In this document: one piece after another, positions 1-9,125 of the stretch
How positions within the stretch are numbered: the stretch's first letter is position 1
How the letters are laid out: every line of letters begins with the position of its first letter
From: Solirubrobacterales bacterium
Lineage (GTDB): Bacteria; Actinomycetota; Thermoleophilia; Solirubrobacterales; 70-9
Assembly (NCBI GenBank): GCA_030835185.1
Contig: JAUQWL010000006.1
Location: 1 to 34,375, forward strand
DNA: 34,375 bases
Reading direction: 5' to 3'
Made by a program: the position numbers and the translations under genes
The notes under the pieces: model-generated
Databases searched by the model: none
What the model was told of the DNA's origin: nothing
The model's input: only the letters and a program-made list of their open reading frames with translations

Positions 1-120
1 CTGAGGGCTGTCCTGACCCGAACCGACGGCCCCTCGCTGAACCAGGCGCTGGCCGACACGGGGCTGATCCTTGGCGTATTCGCGCTGACGGCTTCGATCG
101 GGCTGGTGATCGCAAGCTGA
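1..120 (+). CDS. menA: C-terminal fragment of a membrane protein, probably 1,4-dihydroxy-2-naphthoate polyprenyltransferase (MenA); 5' end outside window
   Basis: Translation LRAVLTRTDGPSLNQALADTGLILGVFALTASIGLVIAS* resembles the MenA C-terminus; directly upstream of menC-menD. Only 39 residues visible. Confidence 0.6.
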   Translation: MRAVLTRTDGPSLNQALADTGLILGVFALTASIGLVIAS

Positions 121-140
121 ACCGGATCGCCGCATTCGAA

Positions 141-1163
141 GTGATCCCCTATGCGCTGCCGTTCCGGGAGCCCTACGTGACCGCCCGCGGAAGACTTGAC
201 CGGCGCGAGATGGTGCTGCTTCGAATCCGGACGGCCGACGGCGTGACCGGCCTCGGAGAAGGGGTGCCCCTGTCTCTGCGCGGTGGTGGCACACTGGTCG
301 ATCTGGTCGAAGAGCTGGAGGCCTGGGTTGTGCGGGCGACGGCCGGCGACAACTCACTCGCCGGGATGAGCGGGCCGGCGCGGATCGCTGCCGAGACCGC
401 CCTGACCGATGCCGAGGCCCATCGCCGCGAGGTGCCGATGCACAGGCTGCTCGACCCGGAGTCCACGCCACGCGAGCTGCACTGCAACGCGACGCTCACG
501 GCCGGCAGCCCCGGGCAGGTGCTTGAACAGGCGGAGCGGTGGGCAGCTGATGGTTTTACCGTCTTCAAACTGAAGCTGGGAGCCGGTGACGACGTGGCGC
601 AGGTCCGCGCCGTTCGAGAGGGCCTCGGCCGCGAGGTGGACATCCGGATCGACGCCAATGCGAGCTGGAGACCGGACGAAGCAGCGGCGAAACTGGACGC
701 ACTCGAGCCGTTGGGTATCGAACTGGCCGAACAGCCGGTCGGCGGCCTCGCGGCAATGGCTGCGCTGAGAGCCGGGACCGACGTTCCCCTGGTGGCCGAC
801 GAAGCGGTGAGCAGCGCGGCCGAGGCTGCCGAGGCTGCCGAGGCAGGCGCCTGTGACGCCGTTACGGTGAAGCTGAGCAAGACCGGGACCCTCGATGCTT
901 CACTCGGCAGTCATCTGCCCACCTACCTGTCCAGTGCGCTGGACGGTCCGGTCGGAATCGCGGCGGCGGCACACGCGGCACTCGCCCTCCCCCGCTCCGG
1001 ACCGTTCTCCGATGTCGCCCACGGCCTTGCCACGAGCCGCCTCTTCAGTGAGACGATCGCCGACGAAGGATCGTCGCTGACAGGCCCGTGGCTTTCTCCC
1101 GGGCCGGGACCCGGGCTCGGAGTGACGATCGACGAGGCGGCTCTTCAGAGGCTCCGGCTCTAA
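141..1163 (+). CDS. menC: o-succinylbenzoate synthase (enolase superfamily); true start may be upstream (see findings)
   Basis: Enolase-superfamily motifs in order: FKLKLG (KxK), RIDANASW (D), AEQP (E), VADEAV (D), VKLSKTG (K); located between menA end and menD. Confidence 0.85.
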   Translation: MIPYALPFREPYVTARGRLDRREMVLLRIRTADGVTGLGEGVPLSLRGGGTLVDLVEELEAWVVRATAGDNSLAGMSGPARIAAETALTDAEAHRREVPMHRLLDPESTPRELHCNATLTAGSPGQVLEQAERWAADGFTVFKLKLGAGDDVAQVRAVREGLGREVDIRIDANASWRPDEAAAKLDALEPLGIELAEQPVGGLAAMAALRAGTDVPLVADEAVSSAAEAAEAAEAGACDAVTVKLSKTGTLDASLGSHLPTYLSSALDGPVGIAAAAHAALALPRSGPFSDVAHGLATSRLFSETIADEGSSLTGPWLSPGPGPGLGVTIDEAALQRLRL

Positions 1164-1175
1164 CCTCCTTACAGC

Positions 1176-2906
1176 TTGGACCCGACGAATACAAACACCG
1201 CTCTCGCGTCAGTCTTCGCCGAGGAGTTGGCCCGATGCGGACTGAAACGGGCGGTTGTATCCCCCGGCTCGCGCTCGACCCCGCTCGCCGTCGCCCTGTT
1301 CCGCCATCCGGAGATCGAAGTGGATGTCGTACTGGACGAGCGCTCGGCAGCCTTCTTCGCCCTCGGTTCCGCCCTCTCCTCGGCAAGCCCGGTCGCGCTG
1401 CTCTGCACCTCAGGCACGGCCGCCGCCAATTATCACCCGGCCGTCGCGGAAGCCGATCTGTCATCAGTGCCGTTGATCGTTCTCACTGCGGATCGTCCGC
1501 CCGAGCTCCGGGACAACGGCTCCGGCCAGGCGATCGACCAGATCAAGCTCTTCGGCGATGCCGTCCGCTGGTTCAGCGAAGTCGGCAGCCACCTGGCCGA
1601 TGACTCCGGTCTGCTTCACATGAGGGCGACTGCCTGCCGGGCCTGGGCCGGCTCCACGGGAGAGCCACGGCCGGGTCCGGTTCACCTCAACTTCCCGCTG
1701 CGGGACCCGCTCGACCCTTCTCCGGTCGAAGGCGCGGTCACCGCCCGCGATCCGCTGGCCGTCGGGGGCCGTCGCGGGGCTCCGCTTACGGAGGTGACCC
1801 GTTCCGGACCATCGCTCGATCCAGAGCAGTTCGAGCGCATCGTCGGCGTCGTGGAATCGGCAGAGCGCCCGATGATCGTCGTCGGGCGGCAGCACGACAC
1901 CGGGCTGCGTCAGCCTGTCGCAGGGCTCGCCAGGAGACTCGGCTGTCCGATTCTCGCCGAGCCGACGTCCCAGCTCCGGCTCGGACCACATGACCGCGGG
2001 TCGGTGATCGCCCGCTACGACCGGATCGCCACGATCCTGCTCGACAAACAGGCCAAGGGTCCGGATCGAGGGGGTCCGGCGTCGACCCTGACACCCGACC
2101 TCGTTCTGAGGCTCGGCGAAACGCCGACATCGAAGAACCTGCGGGTCTGGCTGGCCGGTCTGCGCGGCACCCGGCAGATCGTGATCGATCGTTCGTATGG
2201 CTGGTATGAGCCGAGCCGGATTGCCGATCTGATCGTCCGGGCCGAACCCGTCACCCTGCTGACCGGAATCGAGCAGCGGCTCGGCACCGGGAGCATCGCG
2301 GCAGATCACGGTTTCCGGGATGCCTGGCTGGCCGCCGAAGCCGATGCCGGCGGCGATCGAGCCGCAGGCGGAGACGAACTCACACCCAGACGGATCCATG
2401 AAGAGATCGCCGACTGTTACCGGGACGGCGACCTCGTCTTCACGGCCTCGAGCATGGCTATCCGTGATCAGGAGAGCTTCCTGCCTCCCGGCCCCGCAGA
2501 CGTTCTCTTCCTTTCAAACCGCGGAGCCAACGGAATCGACGGCACGCTCGCATCCGGGACGGGTGCGGCTGTCGCCGTCGGCCGGCCGACGACGGTCATC
2601 ACCGGCGAGCTGGCCTTTCAGCACGACCTGGGCAGTCTCGCCCTGGTCGCGGCATCGCCGGTGGCGGTGAGGGTCGTAGTCGTGAACGACGGTGGCGGGC
2701 GGATCTTCTCCCGTCTCCCCCAGAAGCATTCGCTGACTGCGGAGGAGTTCGAAACTCTGATGAACTCGCCGGGTTCACTCGACATGGCTGCCGCCTCGGC
2801 AATGTTCGGGATTCCCCATTTCGCCGTGTCAGGAGCAGGCGACCTTGCCGAGGCATTGAAGACACCAGGCACGTGCGTCATCGAGATCGCCCTCCGGCCG
2901 GACTGA
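1176..2906 (+). CDS. menD: 2-succinyl-5-enolpyruvyl-6-hydroxy-3-cyclohexene-1-carboxylate synthase (ThDP-dependent), TTG start
   Basis: MenD-like N-terminus NTNTALASVFAEELARCGLKRAVVSPGSRSTPLAVAL; SNRGANGIDGTLASGTGAAV; VVVNDGGGRIFSRLPQ. Confidence 0.95.
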   Translation: MDPTNTNTALASVFAEELARCGLKRAVVSPGSRSTPLAVALFRHPEIEVDVVLDERSAAFFALGSALSSASPVALLCTSGTAAANYHPAVAEADLSSVPLIVLTADRPPELRDNGSGQAIDQIKLFGDAVRWFSEVGSHLADDSGLLHMRATACRAWAGSTGEPRPGPVHLNFPLRDPLDPSPVEGAVTARDPLAVGGRRGAPLTEVTRSGPSLDPEQFERIVGVVESAERPMIVVGRQHDTGLRQPVAGLARRLGCPILAEPTSQLRLGPHDRGSVIARYDRIATILLDKQAKGPDRGGPASTLTPDLVLRLGETPTSKNLRVWLAGLRGTRQIVIDRSYGWYEPSRIADLIVRAEPVTLLTGIEQRLGTGSIAADHGFRDAWLAAEADAGGDRAAGGDELTPRRIHEEIADCYRDGDLVFTASSMAIRDQESFLPPGPADVLFLSNRGANGIDGTLASGTGAAVAVGRPTTVITGELAFQHDLGSLALVAASPVAVRVVVVNDGGGRIFSRLPQKHSLTAEEFETLMNSPGSLDMAAASAMFGIPHFAVSGAGDLAEALKTPGTCVIEIALRPD

Positions 2907-2908
2907 CT

Positions 2909-4315
2909 TCAACCGCTGATCAGAGGCAGGAGCGCACCGAGTTTCATCTCGGTCTCGGCCAGCTCCGAGGCGGGGTCGGAATCCGCAACCACGCCGACCC
3001 CGGCGTACAGGTGGGCCTCCCGGTCACGGAGCAGTGCGCTGCGCAGGGCAACGCAGAACTCGCCATCGCCGGAACCGTCCATCCAGCCGACCGGGCCGGC
3101 ATACCAACCGCGGTCGAGTCCCTCAACTTCATCCATGACGACACTTGCCTTCTTCCAGGGCTCACCTCCGACCGCGGGGGTCGGGTGAAGAACGCCGGCG
3201 AGCTCGATCGCCGTTCTAGGCTGTGCGAGCTGTGCGACGACGGGTGTCGCAAGATGCTGGATGTTGGCAACCTTGATGATCCCTGGTTCTGCGGCCGCTT
3301 CGACCCAGACGCTCAGCCGACCGAGGGCCTTGACGATGCCCGCGACAACCAGCCCCTGCTCCTCCCTGTCTTTGCTGCTGGCGAGCAACTTCTCGGCGAG
3401 ATGGTCATCTACGGCGGGATCCGAACTGCGACGGGTCGATCCGGCCAGGCCTACGGTCGAAACGCTTCTTCCGGCGCATCTGACCAGCAGTTCGGGGCTG
3501 GCTCCGATGAACGCGGCTTCCGGCGTGCCGACGCAGAAGTTGAAACAGGAGGGAAACCCCTCGCGCAGCGCAGCGAAGATGGCAGCAGGATCGTGAGCCG
3601 AACCGGCCCGGACCACGACCTCCCGGGCGAGAACGACCTTTTCGATCTCCCCCGACCGGATGCGCTCTACCGCGGCGGCGACCGAGGCCTCGAACTGCCC
3701 GGGAGTTCGCACGCTCTCGATGCTGGGCCGGTGAGAGGGATGCGGGTCGATCATCGGCAACCCCGAACCCGAGAGAGCGGCCACCCTTGCGTGCAGCCTG
3801 CCCTTGATGGCGGAGACGTCGGCAGACCGGTCGACGATCGCATTCAGGGTCATCGTGGTCCCGGACGGCTCGGCGCTGAAGGAGATCTCAGGGAGAGTCA
3901 TAGAAGCGGGCTCGAACGAGGACCAGTCCGGTCCGGCCGCGCCCCGATCGGAGAACGCGAAACCGCCTACCCAGGTCGGGTCCGTACGGGCTCCATCGAA
4001 GGCGGGATTGATCACTTCGGCCTCGCCGGAGCGGTGGGCACATTCCGCAGCTACCTCCTGGAACCGGTTCCTGCCACGCGAGACGACGGTCTCGACGCTT
4101 CCGAGGGTGGCGATCACGACCCCGCGGTCCGGCTGCTCCCAGCAGAACCACGGCTCGCTGGCCATGCGGGACGCGAAGACGACCGCAACGGGGTCTTCAC
4201 ACTCGATCGGGACGGTGACTGAAGCGACCGTCCTGCCTTTTCGCTCGAAGGCTCTCCCGATCGCCTCGTCCAGCAGGTGAGCGAGTGCGGGTGAATCGAG
4301 AGTGAGGCCAGTCAA
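2909..4315 (-). CDS. menF: isochorismate synthase (chorismate-binding enzyme), TTG start
   Basis: Chorismate-binding motifs IEKVVLAREVVV, GASPELLVR, LAGSTRR, HLATPVVAQL, LHPTPAVGGEP, GWYAGPVGWMDGSGDGEFCVALRSALL. Confidence 0.92.
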   Translation of the reverse strand: MTGLTLDSPALAHLLDEAIGRAFERKGRTVASVTVPIECEDPVAVVFASRMASEPWFCWEQPDRGVVIATLGSVETVVSRGRNRFQEVAAECAHRSGEAEVINPAFDGARTDPTWVGGFAFSDRGAAGPDWSSFEPASMTLPEISFSAEPSGTTMTLNAIVDRSADVSAIKGRLHARVAALSGSGLPMIDPHPSHRPSIESVRTPGQFEASVAAAVERIRSGEIEKVVLAREVVVRAGSAHDPAAIFAALREGFPSCFNFCVGTPEAAFIGASPELLVRCAGRSVSTVGLAGSTRRSSDPAVDDHLAEKLLASSKDREEQGLVVAGIVKALGRLSVWVEAAAEPGIIKVANIQHLATPVVAQLAQPRTAIELAGVLHPTPAVGGEPWKKASVVMDEVEGLDRGWYAGPVGWMDGSGDGEFCVALRSALLRDREAHLYAGVGVVADSDPASELAETEMKLGALLPLISG

Positions 4316-4851
4316 TCGCCGCCGCGAGCGAGGGCGACTTCGCCGGTGCGCACCATCTCGAGCAGGCCGTGCGGTCGCAGCATGCTCTCGAAGGCTTCGA
4401 TCTTGTCATGTGAACCGGTGACTTCGACTATCAGCGCCCGTCGCGACACGTCCACGATCTTTGCCCGGAATATCTCTGCGAACTGAACGATCTCGGCGCG
4501 GTTTTCCACCGCAGCGGACACCTTGAACAGGGCCATTTCACGAGCGACCGTCTCCTGCGGCTCCATGTCGCGGATCTTGAGCACGTTGACCAGCTTGTGG
4601 AGTTGCTTGGTGACCTGATCGATCGGGTGTACGGCACCGTCGAGCGTGAGTGTGATGCGGGAGATGTTCGGATCGTCAGTCGGCCCCACCGCAAGCGTGT
4701 CGATGTTGAAGCCGCGGCGGGAGAAAAGCCCGGCGACCCGGGCGAGCACGCCCGGACGGTTCTCGACCATGATCGAAAGTACGTGCTTGCGACCTGACAG
4801 CGTGTGACCGACCTGCAGATCTTCCAACCTGACCATCTCGCCGGCGCTCAT
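4312..4851 (-). CDS. ilvN: acetolactate synthase small (regulatory) subunit
   Basis: ACT domain HVLSIMVENRPGVLARVAGLFSRRGFNIDTLAVGPTDDPNISRITLTLDG; overlaps ilvB stop. Confidence 0.96.
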   Translation of the reverse strand: MSAGEMVRLEDLQVGHTLSGRKHVLSIMVENRPGVLARVAGLFSRRGFNIDTLAVGPTDDPNISRITLTLDGAVHPIDQVTKQLHKLVNVLKIRDMEPQETVAREMALFKVSAAVENRAEIVQFAEIFRAKIVDVSRRALIVEVTGSHDKIEAFESMLRPHGLLEMVRTGEVALARGGD

Positions 4852-6530
4852 CAGCCCACCATGTCCCGTGCGGCACTGCCGGCGGGGATCATCGGGTAAC
4901 AGTTCTCCCGGGGACTCACCCTCACGTCGAGAAGAGCCGGGCCGTCATGGTCAAGTGTTGCCTGCATCATCTCTTCGAGGTCGGCGTTGTCCTCACATCT
5001 GAGGCCCTTGGCCCCGAATGCCTCCGAGAGCTTGACCCAGTCCGGGCTCGGTCCGTTGTCGACACCACTGTAGTTCTCCGACCAGAAAAGCTCCTGCCAC
5101 TGGCGGACCATGCCCATGTAGCCGTTGTTCATCAGGAAGACCTTGACCGGGACATCTTCATTCACCGCCGTCGCCAGTTCCTGGACGTTCATGATCAGGC
5201 TGCCGTCGCCGGAGAGGCAGACGACCTGCTCGTCCGGACAGCCTACCTTGGCGCCGATCGCTGCCGGCAGGCCGAATCCCATCGTGCCGAGACCGCCCGA
5301 ATTGATCCACCGGCGCGGCTTGTTGAAGCCGTAGTACTGGGCGGTCCACATCTGGTGCTGGCCTACGTCGGAGGTGACGATCGCGTCGCCGCCAGTGACC
5401 TTGTGCATCGTCTCGATCATGAACTGGGGCTTGATCTCGCCTTCGCTGCCCGGTTCATAGGTCAACGGGTATTCCTCCTGCCAGGCGTTGATCCGGCTCC
5501 ACCAGCCGTCAAGACGAGAGCCGTCCGTCTGGAGCGAGCGGTACTCGCGGGTCAGCTTCGGCAGGACCAGACCGACATCGCCGACGATCGGGATGTGAGC
5601 CGGGATGTTCTTTGAGATCTCGGCCGGATCGATATCGATGTGGATGAACTTGGCGTTGGGGGCGAACTCCGAGAGCTTGCCGGTGATCCGGTCGTCGAAG
5701 CGGGCACCGATCGCGATGATCAGATCGGCTTCGTCCATCGAGTAGTTGGCGGCGCGGATGCCGTGCATGCCGAGCATGCCGAGCCAGTTGGGGTCGTCCG
5801 ACGGAAAAGCACCCAGGCCCATCAGGGTCGAAGTGACCGGGAAGCGATCGCTGGCGCAGAGTTCCCGCAGCTCCGACGAGGCGTTTGCCTTGATCACTCC
5901 ACCTCCGGTGTAGATCACCGGGCGCTTCGCGTTGGCCATCGCCTTGGCGGCGATCCTGATCTGCTTCGAGTTGCCCTCGAGGTTCGGCCGGTAGCCGGGC
6001 AGCTCGACCGCCGCGGTCGGTGGCTCGTACGAGATCTCCTGCCGGGAGAGGTCCTGCGGGACGTCGACCAGGACAGGACCCGGCCGGCCGGTGGAGGCGA
6101 TGTGGAAAGCCTCGTGGATGTACTCGGGAATCTGGGCTCCATCCGTGACCATCATCGAGTGCTTGACGATCGGCAGGGTGATCCCGACGATGTCAGCCTC
6201 CTGGAAGCCGTCGGTGCCGAGCAGGTCCGACCGGACCTGTCCGGTGACGAAGACCACAGGAACCGAGTCCATCATCGCGTCGGCAATCGCCGTGACCAGG
6301 TTGGTCGCACCCGGACCCGACGTGCCGAAAGCGACTCCGGTGCGGCCGGTGGCCCAGGCGTAACCTTCGGCAGCGTGTCCGGCCGCCTGTTCGTGGCGAG
6401 CCTGGACATGGCGCAGGTCTGCTCCGACGATGGCATCGTACGTGGGCAGGTTCGCCCCTCCGGGAATACCGAAAATGTGATCCACGCCCTCGCCTCGGAG
6501 GGCTTCCATCATGGCGTCTGCGGCTCTCAT
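4851..6530 (-). CDS. ilvB: acetolactate synthase large subunit
   Basis: ThDP enzyme: IFGIPGGANLPTYDAI, RHEQAAGHAAEGYAWATGRTGVAFGTSGPGATNL, SGDGSLIMNVQELATAV. Confidence 0.97.
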   Translation of the reverse strand: MRAADAMMEALRGEGVDHIFGIPGGANLPTYDAIVGADLRHVQARHEQAAGHAAEGYAWATGRTGVAFGTSGPGATNLVTAIADAMMDSVPVVFVTGQVRSDLLGTDGFQEADIVGITLPIVKHSMMVTDGAQIPEYIHEAFHIASTGRPGPVLVDVPQDLSRQEISYEPPTAAVELPGYRPNLEGNSKQIRIAAKAMANAKRPVIYTGGGVIKANASSELRELCASDRFPVTSTLMGLGAFPSDDPNWLGMLGMHGIRAANYSMDEADLIIAIGARFDDRITGKLSEFAPNAKFIHIDIDPAEISKNIPAHIPIVGDVGLVLPKLTREYRSLQTDGSRLDGWWSRINAWQEEYPLTYEPGSEGEIKPQFMIETMHKVTGGDAIVTSDVGQHQMWTAQYYGFNKPRRWINSGGLGTMGFGLPAAIGAKVGCPDEQVVCLSGDGSLIMNVQELATAVNEDVPVKVFLMNNGYMGMVRQWQELFWSENYSGVDNGPSPDWVKLSEAFGAKGLRCEDNADLEEMMQATLDHDGPALLDVRVSPRENCYPMIPAGSAARDMVG

Positions 6531-6540
6531 CTGACCAGTA

Positions 6541-6546
6541 ATCCTA
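6541..6546 (-). promoter_or_regulatory. candidate -10 element TAGGAT upstream of ilvB (10 nt before ATG), in the sqdB-ilvB gap
   Basis: Minus strand TAGGAT-tactggtcag-ATG(6530); would allow ilvBN-menF transcription independent of sqdB. Confidence 0.35.
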
Positions 6547-6555
6547 GCAATGCGG

Positions 6556-7749
6556 TCAGGTTTCCGGACCGACTGCGAGGATGCTTCCTTCGAGCTCGCC
6601 GGGAATCCACTGGGTCCGCGGCGTGATCGCCTTGAAGATCACCCTGTCGCGGTGTGAGTTGATCGTGCCGATCAGCGAGTGAAGCAGTTCGTCACCGAGC
6701 AGATGCGGTTCCAGGCCGAGGTCCAGGAGCTTCTGGTTGCTGGCGTTGTAGTAGTGCTGTTCCAACTCGACGCGCGGGTTCGGGAAATTCTCGATCCGGG
6801 CCTCGTAGCCAAGTTCTCCGGCGCAGCGCTGGACCAGTTCGGCCAGCTCCGACACCGAGAACTGCTCGGTGAACTGGTTGAAGACCCGGTACTCGCCGCG
6901 GTCGGCCGGAGTCAGAGCCGCGAGCTCGACGCAGCGCAGCGTATCCTTGATGTTCAGATAGCCGCGGGTCTGTCCGCCGGCCCCGTAGATGGTGAGCGGA
7001 TGGTCGACGACCGACTGGACACAGAACCGGTTGAGCACGGTGCCGAAAGTCTCGTCGTAGTCGAAACGGGTGGCCAGCCGCGGATCGAGGGCGGTTTCGT
7101 CGGTTTCGATGCCATAAACGACACCCTGGTTCAGGTCTGTAGCCCGCAACCCCCAGATTCTCGTGGCGAAGTGGATGTTGGTCGAATCGTGAACCTTGGA
7201 GCAGTGATAAAGCGAGCCCGGCATCTTCGGGAAAGGCAGAGTGTCCTTGCGGCCGTTGTGCTCGATCTCGATGTAACCCTCTTCGATGTCGATGTTCGGC
7301 GTGCCGTACTCGCCCATCGTTCCGAGCTTGATCAGGTGGGCGTCAGGAACGTATGTCTGCATCGAGAAGAGCAGATTGAGAGTGCCGATGACGTTTGTCC
7401 GCTGGGTTTCGACCGCAGTCTGGCGTGAGCGCATCGAGTAGGGCGCCGAGGGCTGCTCGCCGTAGTGGACTACGACTTCCGGCAGGAACTCGGCGACGGC
7501 CTCGTCGAGGAACTCACCGTCTTCGATCGAGCCGATCCGGGATTCGATCGTCTTGCCGGAAACTTCGTTCCAGGCATCGATCCTTTCACCGAGAGGGAGG
7601 ATCGGCGTCAGCGAGTCAGTTGACTGCTCCAGGTGCCAGCGCCGTCGGGCAAAGTTATCGACAACCGCCACCTCGTGACCACGAGCCGAAAAACGCATCG
7701 CCGTGGGCCAGCCGAGGTAGCCGTCGCCACCGAGAATTAGGATTCGCAT
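6556..7749 (-). CDS. sqdB: UDP-sulfoquinovose synthase (SQD1/SqdB family, SDR epimerase fold)
   Basis: GGDGYLGWPTAMRFSARGHEVAVVDN (Rossmann), KLGTMGEYGTPNIDIEEGYI, YHCSKVHDSTNI (YxxxK), RATDLNQGVVYGIETDET, GGQTRGYLNIKDT, VFNQFTEQFSV: very close to SQD1 as recalled. Confidence 0.93.
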   Translation of the reverse strand: MRILILGGDGYLGWPTAMRFSARGHEVAVVDNFARRRWHLEQSTDSLTPILPLGERIDAWNEVSGKTIESRIGSIEDGEFLDEAVAEFLPEVVVHYGEQPSAPYSMRSRQTAVETQRTNVIGTLNLLFSMQTYVPDAHLIKLGTMGEYGTPNIDIEEGYIEIEHNGRKDTLPFPKMPGSLYHCSKVHDSTNIHFATRIWGLRATDLNQGVVYGIETDETALDPRLATRFDYDETFGTVLNRFCVQSVVDHPLTIYGAGGQTRGYLNIKDTLRCVELAALTPADRGEYRVFNQFTEQFSVSELAELVQRCAGELGYEARIENFPNPRVELEQHYYNASNQKLLDLGLEPHLLGDELLHSLIGTINSHRDRVIFKAITPRTQWIPGELEGSILAVGPET

Positions 7750-7783
7750 GTGACCATTGAGGTTACCGGAACGGTGGGCCTTC

Positions 7784-7789
7784 TAGGAT
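7784..7789 (+). promoter_or_regulatory. candidate -10 element TAGGAT, 7 nt before GTG of first GT39-like gene
   Basis: TAGGAT-cgcctcc-GTG(7797). Confidence 0.5.
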
Positions 7790-7796
7790 CGCCTCC

Positions 7797-9116
7797 GTGC
7801 GTCTGATCGTCCTCACGCTGATTGTCATGGCTGGACTGGGACTTCGTCTCGATGCCGCCTGGGAAGGGTCGGAGACGAACCTTCCCGATTCGGCTGCCTA
7901 CGAACGCATCGCCCGCGGCATCGAACAGCGCGGTGAGTTCGAGCAGGTCGGCCCCGGAATCCCGCCCGCAGCGCAACGGGCGGACAACTACTCCCCCGGG
8001 TTGCCGCTCCTGGTCGGCGGTCTTTTCGAGCTGACCGGAAGCGACGACGTCCGGATGGCGCGCCTCCTGCTGGCGGTGATCGGGGCGCTTTCCATCCCGT
8101 TGACCTACATGCTGGGAGTGCGGATCAGCGGTGCGACGGCCGGCCTCGCCGGCGCCGCCTTTCTCGCCTTCTACCCGACGCTGATCGACGATGCGGGCAT
8201 GCTGTTGACCGAACCCCTGGCCGGGACGTTGATCGTTGGCGCCGTCCTGCTCCTGCTGAATGCGAGAGACAGAGCGACCCTCGGCTCGTGGATCCCTCCC
8301 GGCCTGCTAATGGGACTGACCGCGATGGTCAGGCCTGAATACCTGGCGATCACGGCACTTCTGGGTACCGCGATCGTCGTCTCCGGACTGCGCCGGGGAG
8401 ACGCCCGGCCGGCATTCCGGGCGGCGGTGATGGTGCTCTCCGCCCTGCTGGTGATCGCGCCATGGACGGTTCGCAACCTCAGCGAGACCGGTCGGTTCGT
8501 GCCAATCTCGACCGGTGCCGGACAGACGGTCTTCTCCGGCAGCTACCTGCCATCGGGAGGAGACCCCCAGAAAGTGACGCCGTCGCTGCTGGATGAGGAT
8601 CCGGTGCTGGCTTCGATGGTCAGGAAGCGCACCGGAGCCGATCCTGCGGCGGCTCCACCCGACCTTGTGTTTCGCCTGATGGCCGACCGCAGGTACCCCG
8701 GCATGCCCACCGATCAGGCACTGACCCGCATGGGAGGTGAGCAGTATCTCGAGGAACTCCGCGCCGATCCGCTGGCCTTTTCCATCTTCCTGGCAACCAA
8801 AGCCCATCGCATCTGGTGGCGGGGTCGATCGGAGTTGACCGACCAAACCCCCGGCAAGGTCCTCCACTGGCTGATCGCGGCACTGTCGCTGGCCGGTCTG
8901 GCCGCTCTCGCACGCTCCAGACCATATGAGTTCCGCATCCTGGCTCTGTTCCTGGTCGGGGCCACTGCGCTCGGAGTGATCTTCGTCGCTTCGCCCCGGC
9001 GGGCACTGGCGCTCTGGCCGGTCGTCTCCTGCCTCAGCGGGGTCGGCCTGGCGATGGCAGCCCCGGTCCTTCCCGGCCGCCCGGAGAGCCGGGAAAACAC
9101 GGTTGCCATACCCTGA
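7797..9116 (+). CDS. GT39/ArnT-like polytopic membrane glycosyltransferase, GTG start
   Basis: N-terminal TM then acidic loop LPDSAAYERIARG, DNYSPGLPLL, multiple hydrophobic segments; paralogous to the next ORF. Confidence 0.75.
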   Translation: MRLIVLTLIVMAGLGLRLDAAWEGSETNLPDSAAYERIARGIEQRGEFEQVGPGIPPAAQRADNYSPGLPLLVGGLFELTGSDDVRMARLLLAVIGALSIPLTYMLGVRISGATAGLAGAAFLAFYPTLIDDAGMLLTEPLAGTLIVGAVLLLLNARDRATLGSWIPPGLLMGLTAMVRPEYLAITALLGTAIVVSGLRRGDARPAFRAAVMVLSALLVIAPWTVRNLSETGRFVPISTGAGQTVFSGSYLPSGGDPQKVTPSLLDEDPVLASMVRKRTGADPAAAPPDLVFRLMADRRYPGMPTDQALTRMGGEQYLEELRADPLAFSIFLATKAHRIWWRGRSELTDQTPGKVLHWLIAALSLAGLAALARSRPYEFRILALFLVGATALGVIFVASPRRALALWPVVSCLSGVGLAMAAPVLPGRPESRENTVAIP

Positions 9117-9125
9117 CCGGCTCTC

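Noticed and set aside
2873-4222. 449-aa plus-strand ORF antisense to menF
   Set aside because: Low-complexity, Arg/Gly/Asp-rich translation with no recognisable motif; the opposite strand encodes a clear MenF. Typical high-GC shadow ORF.
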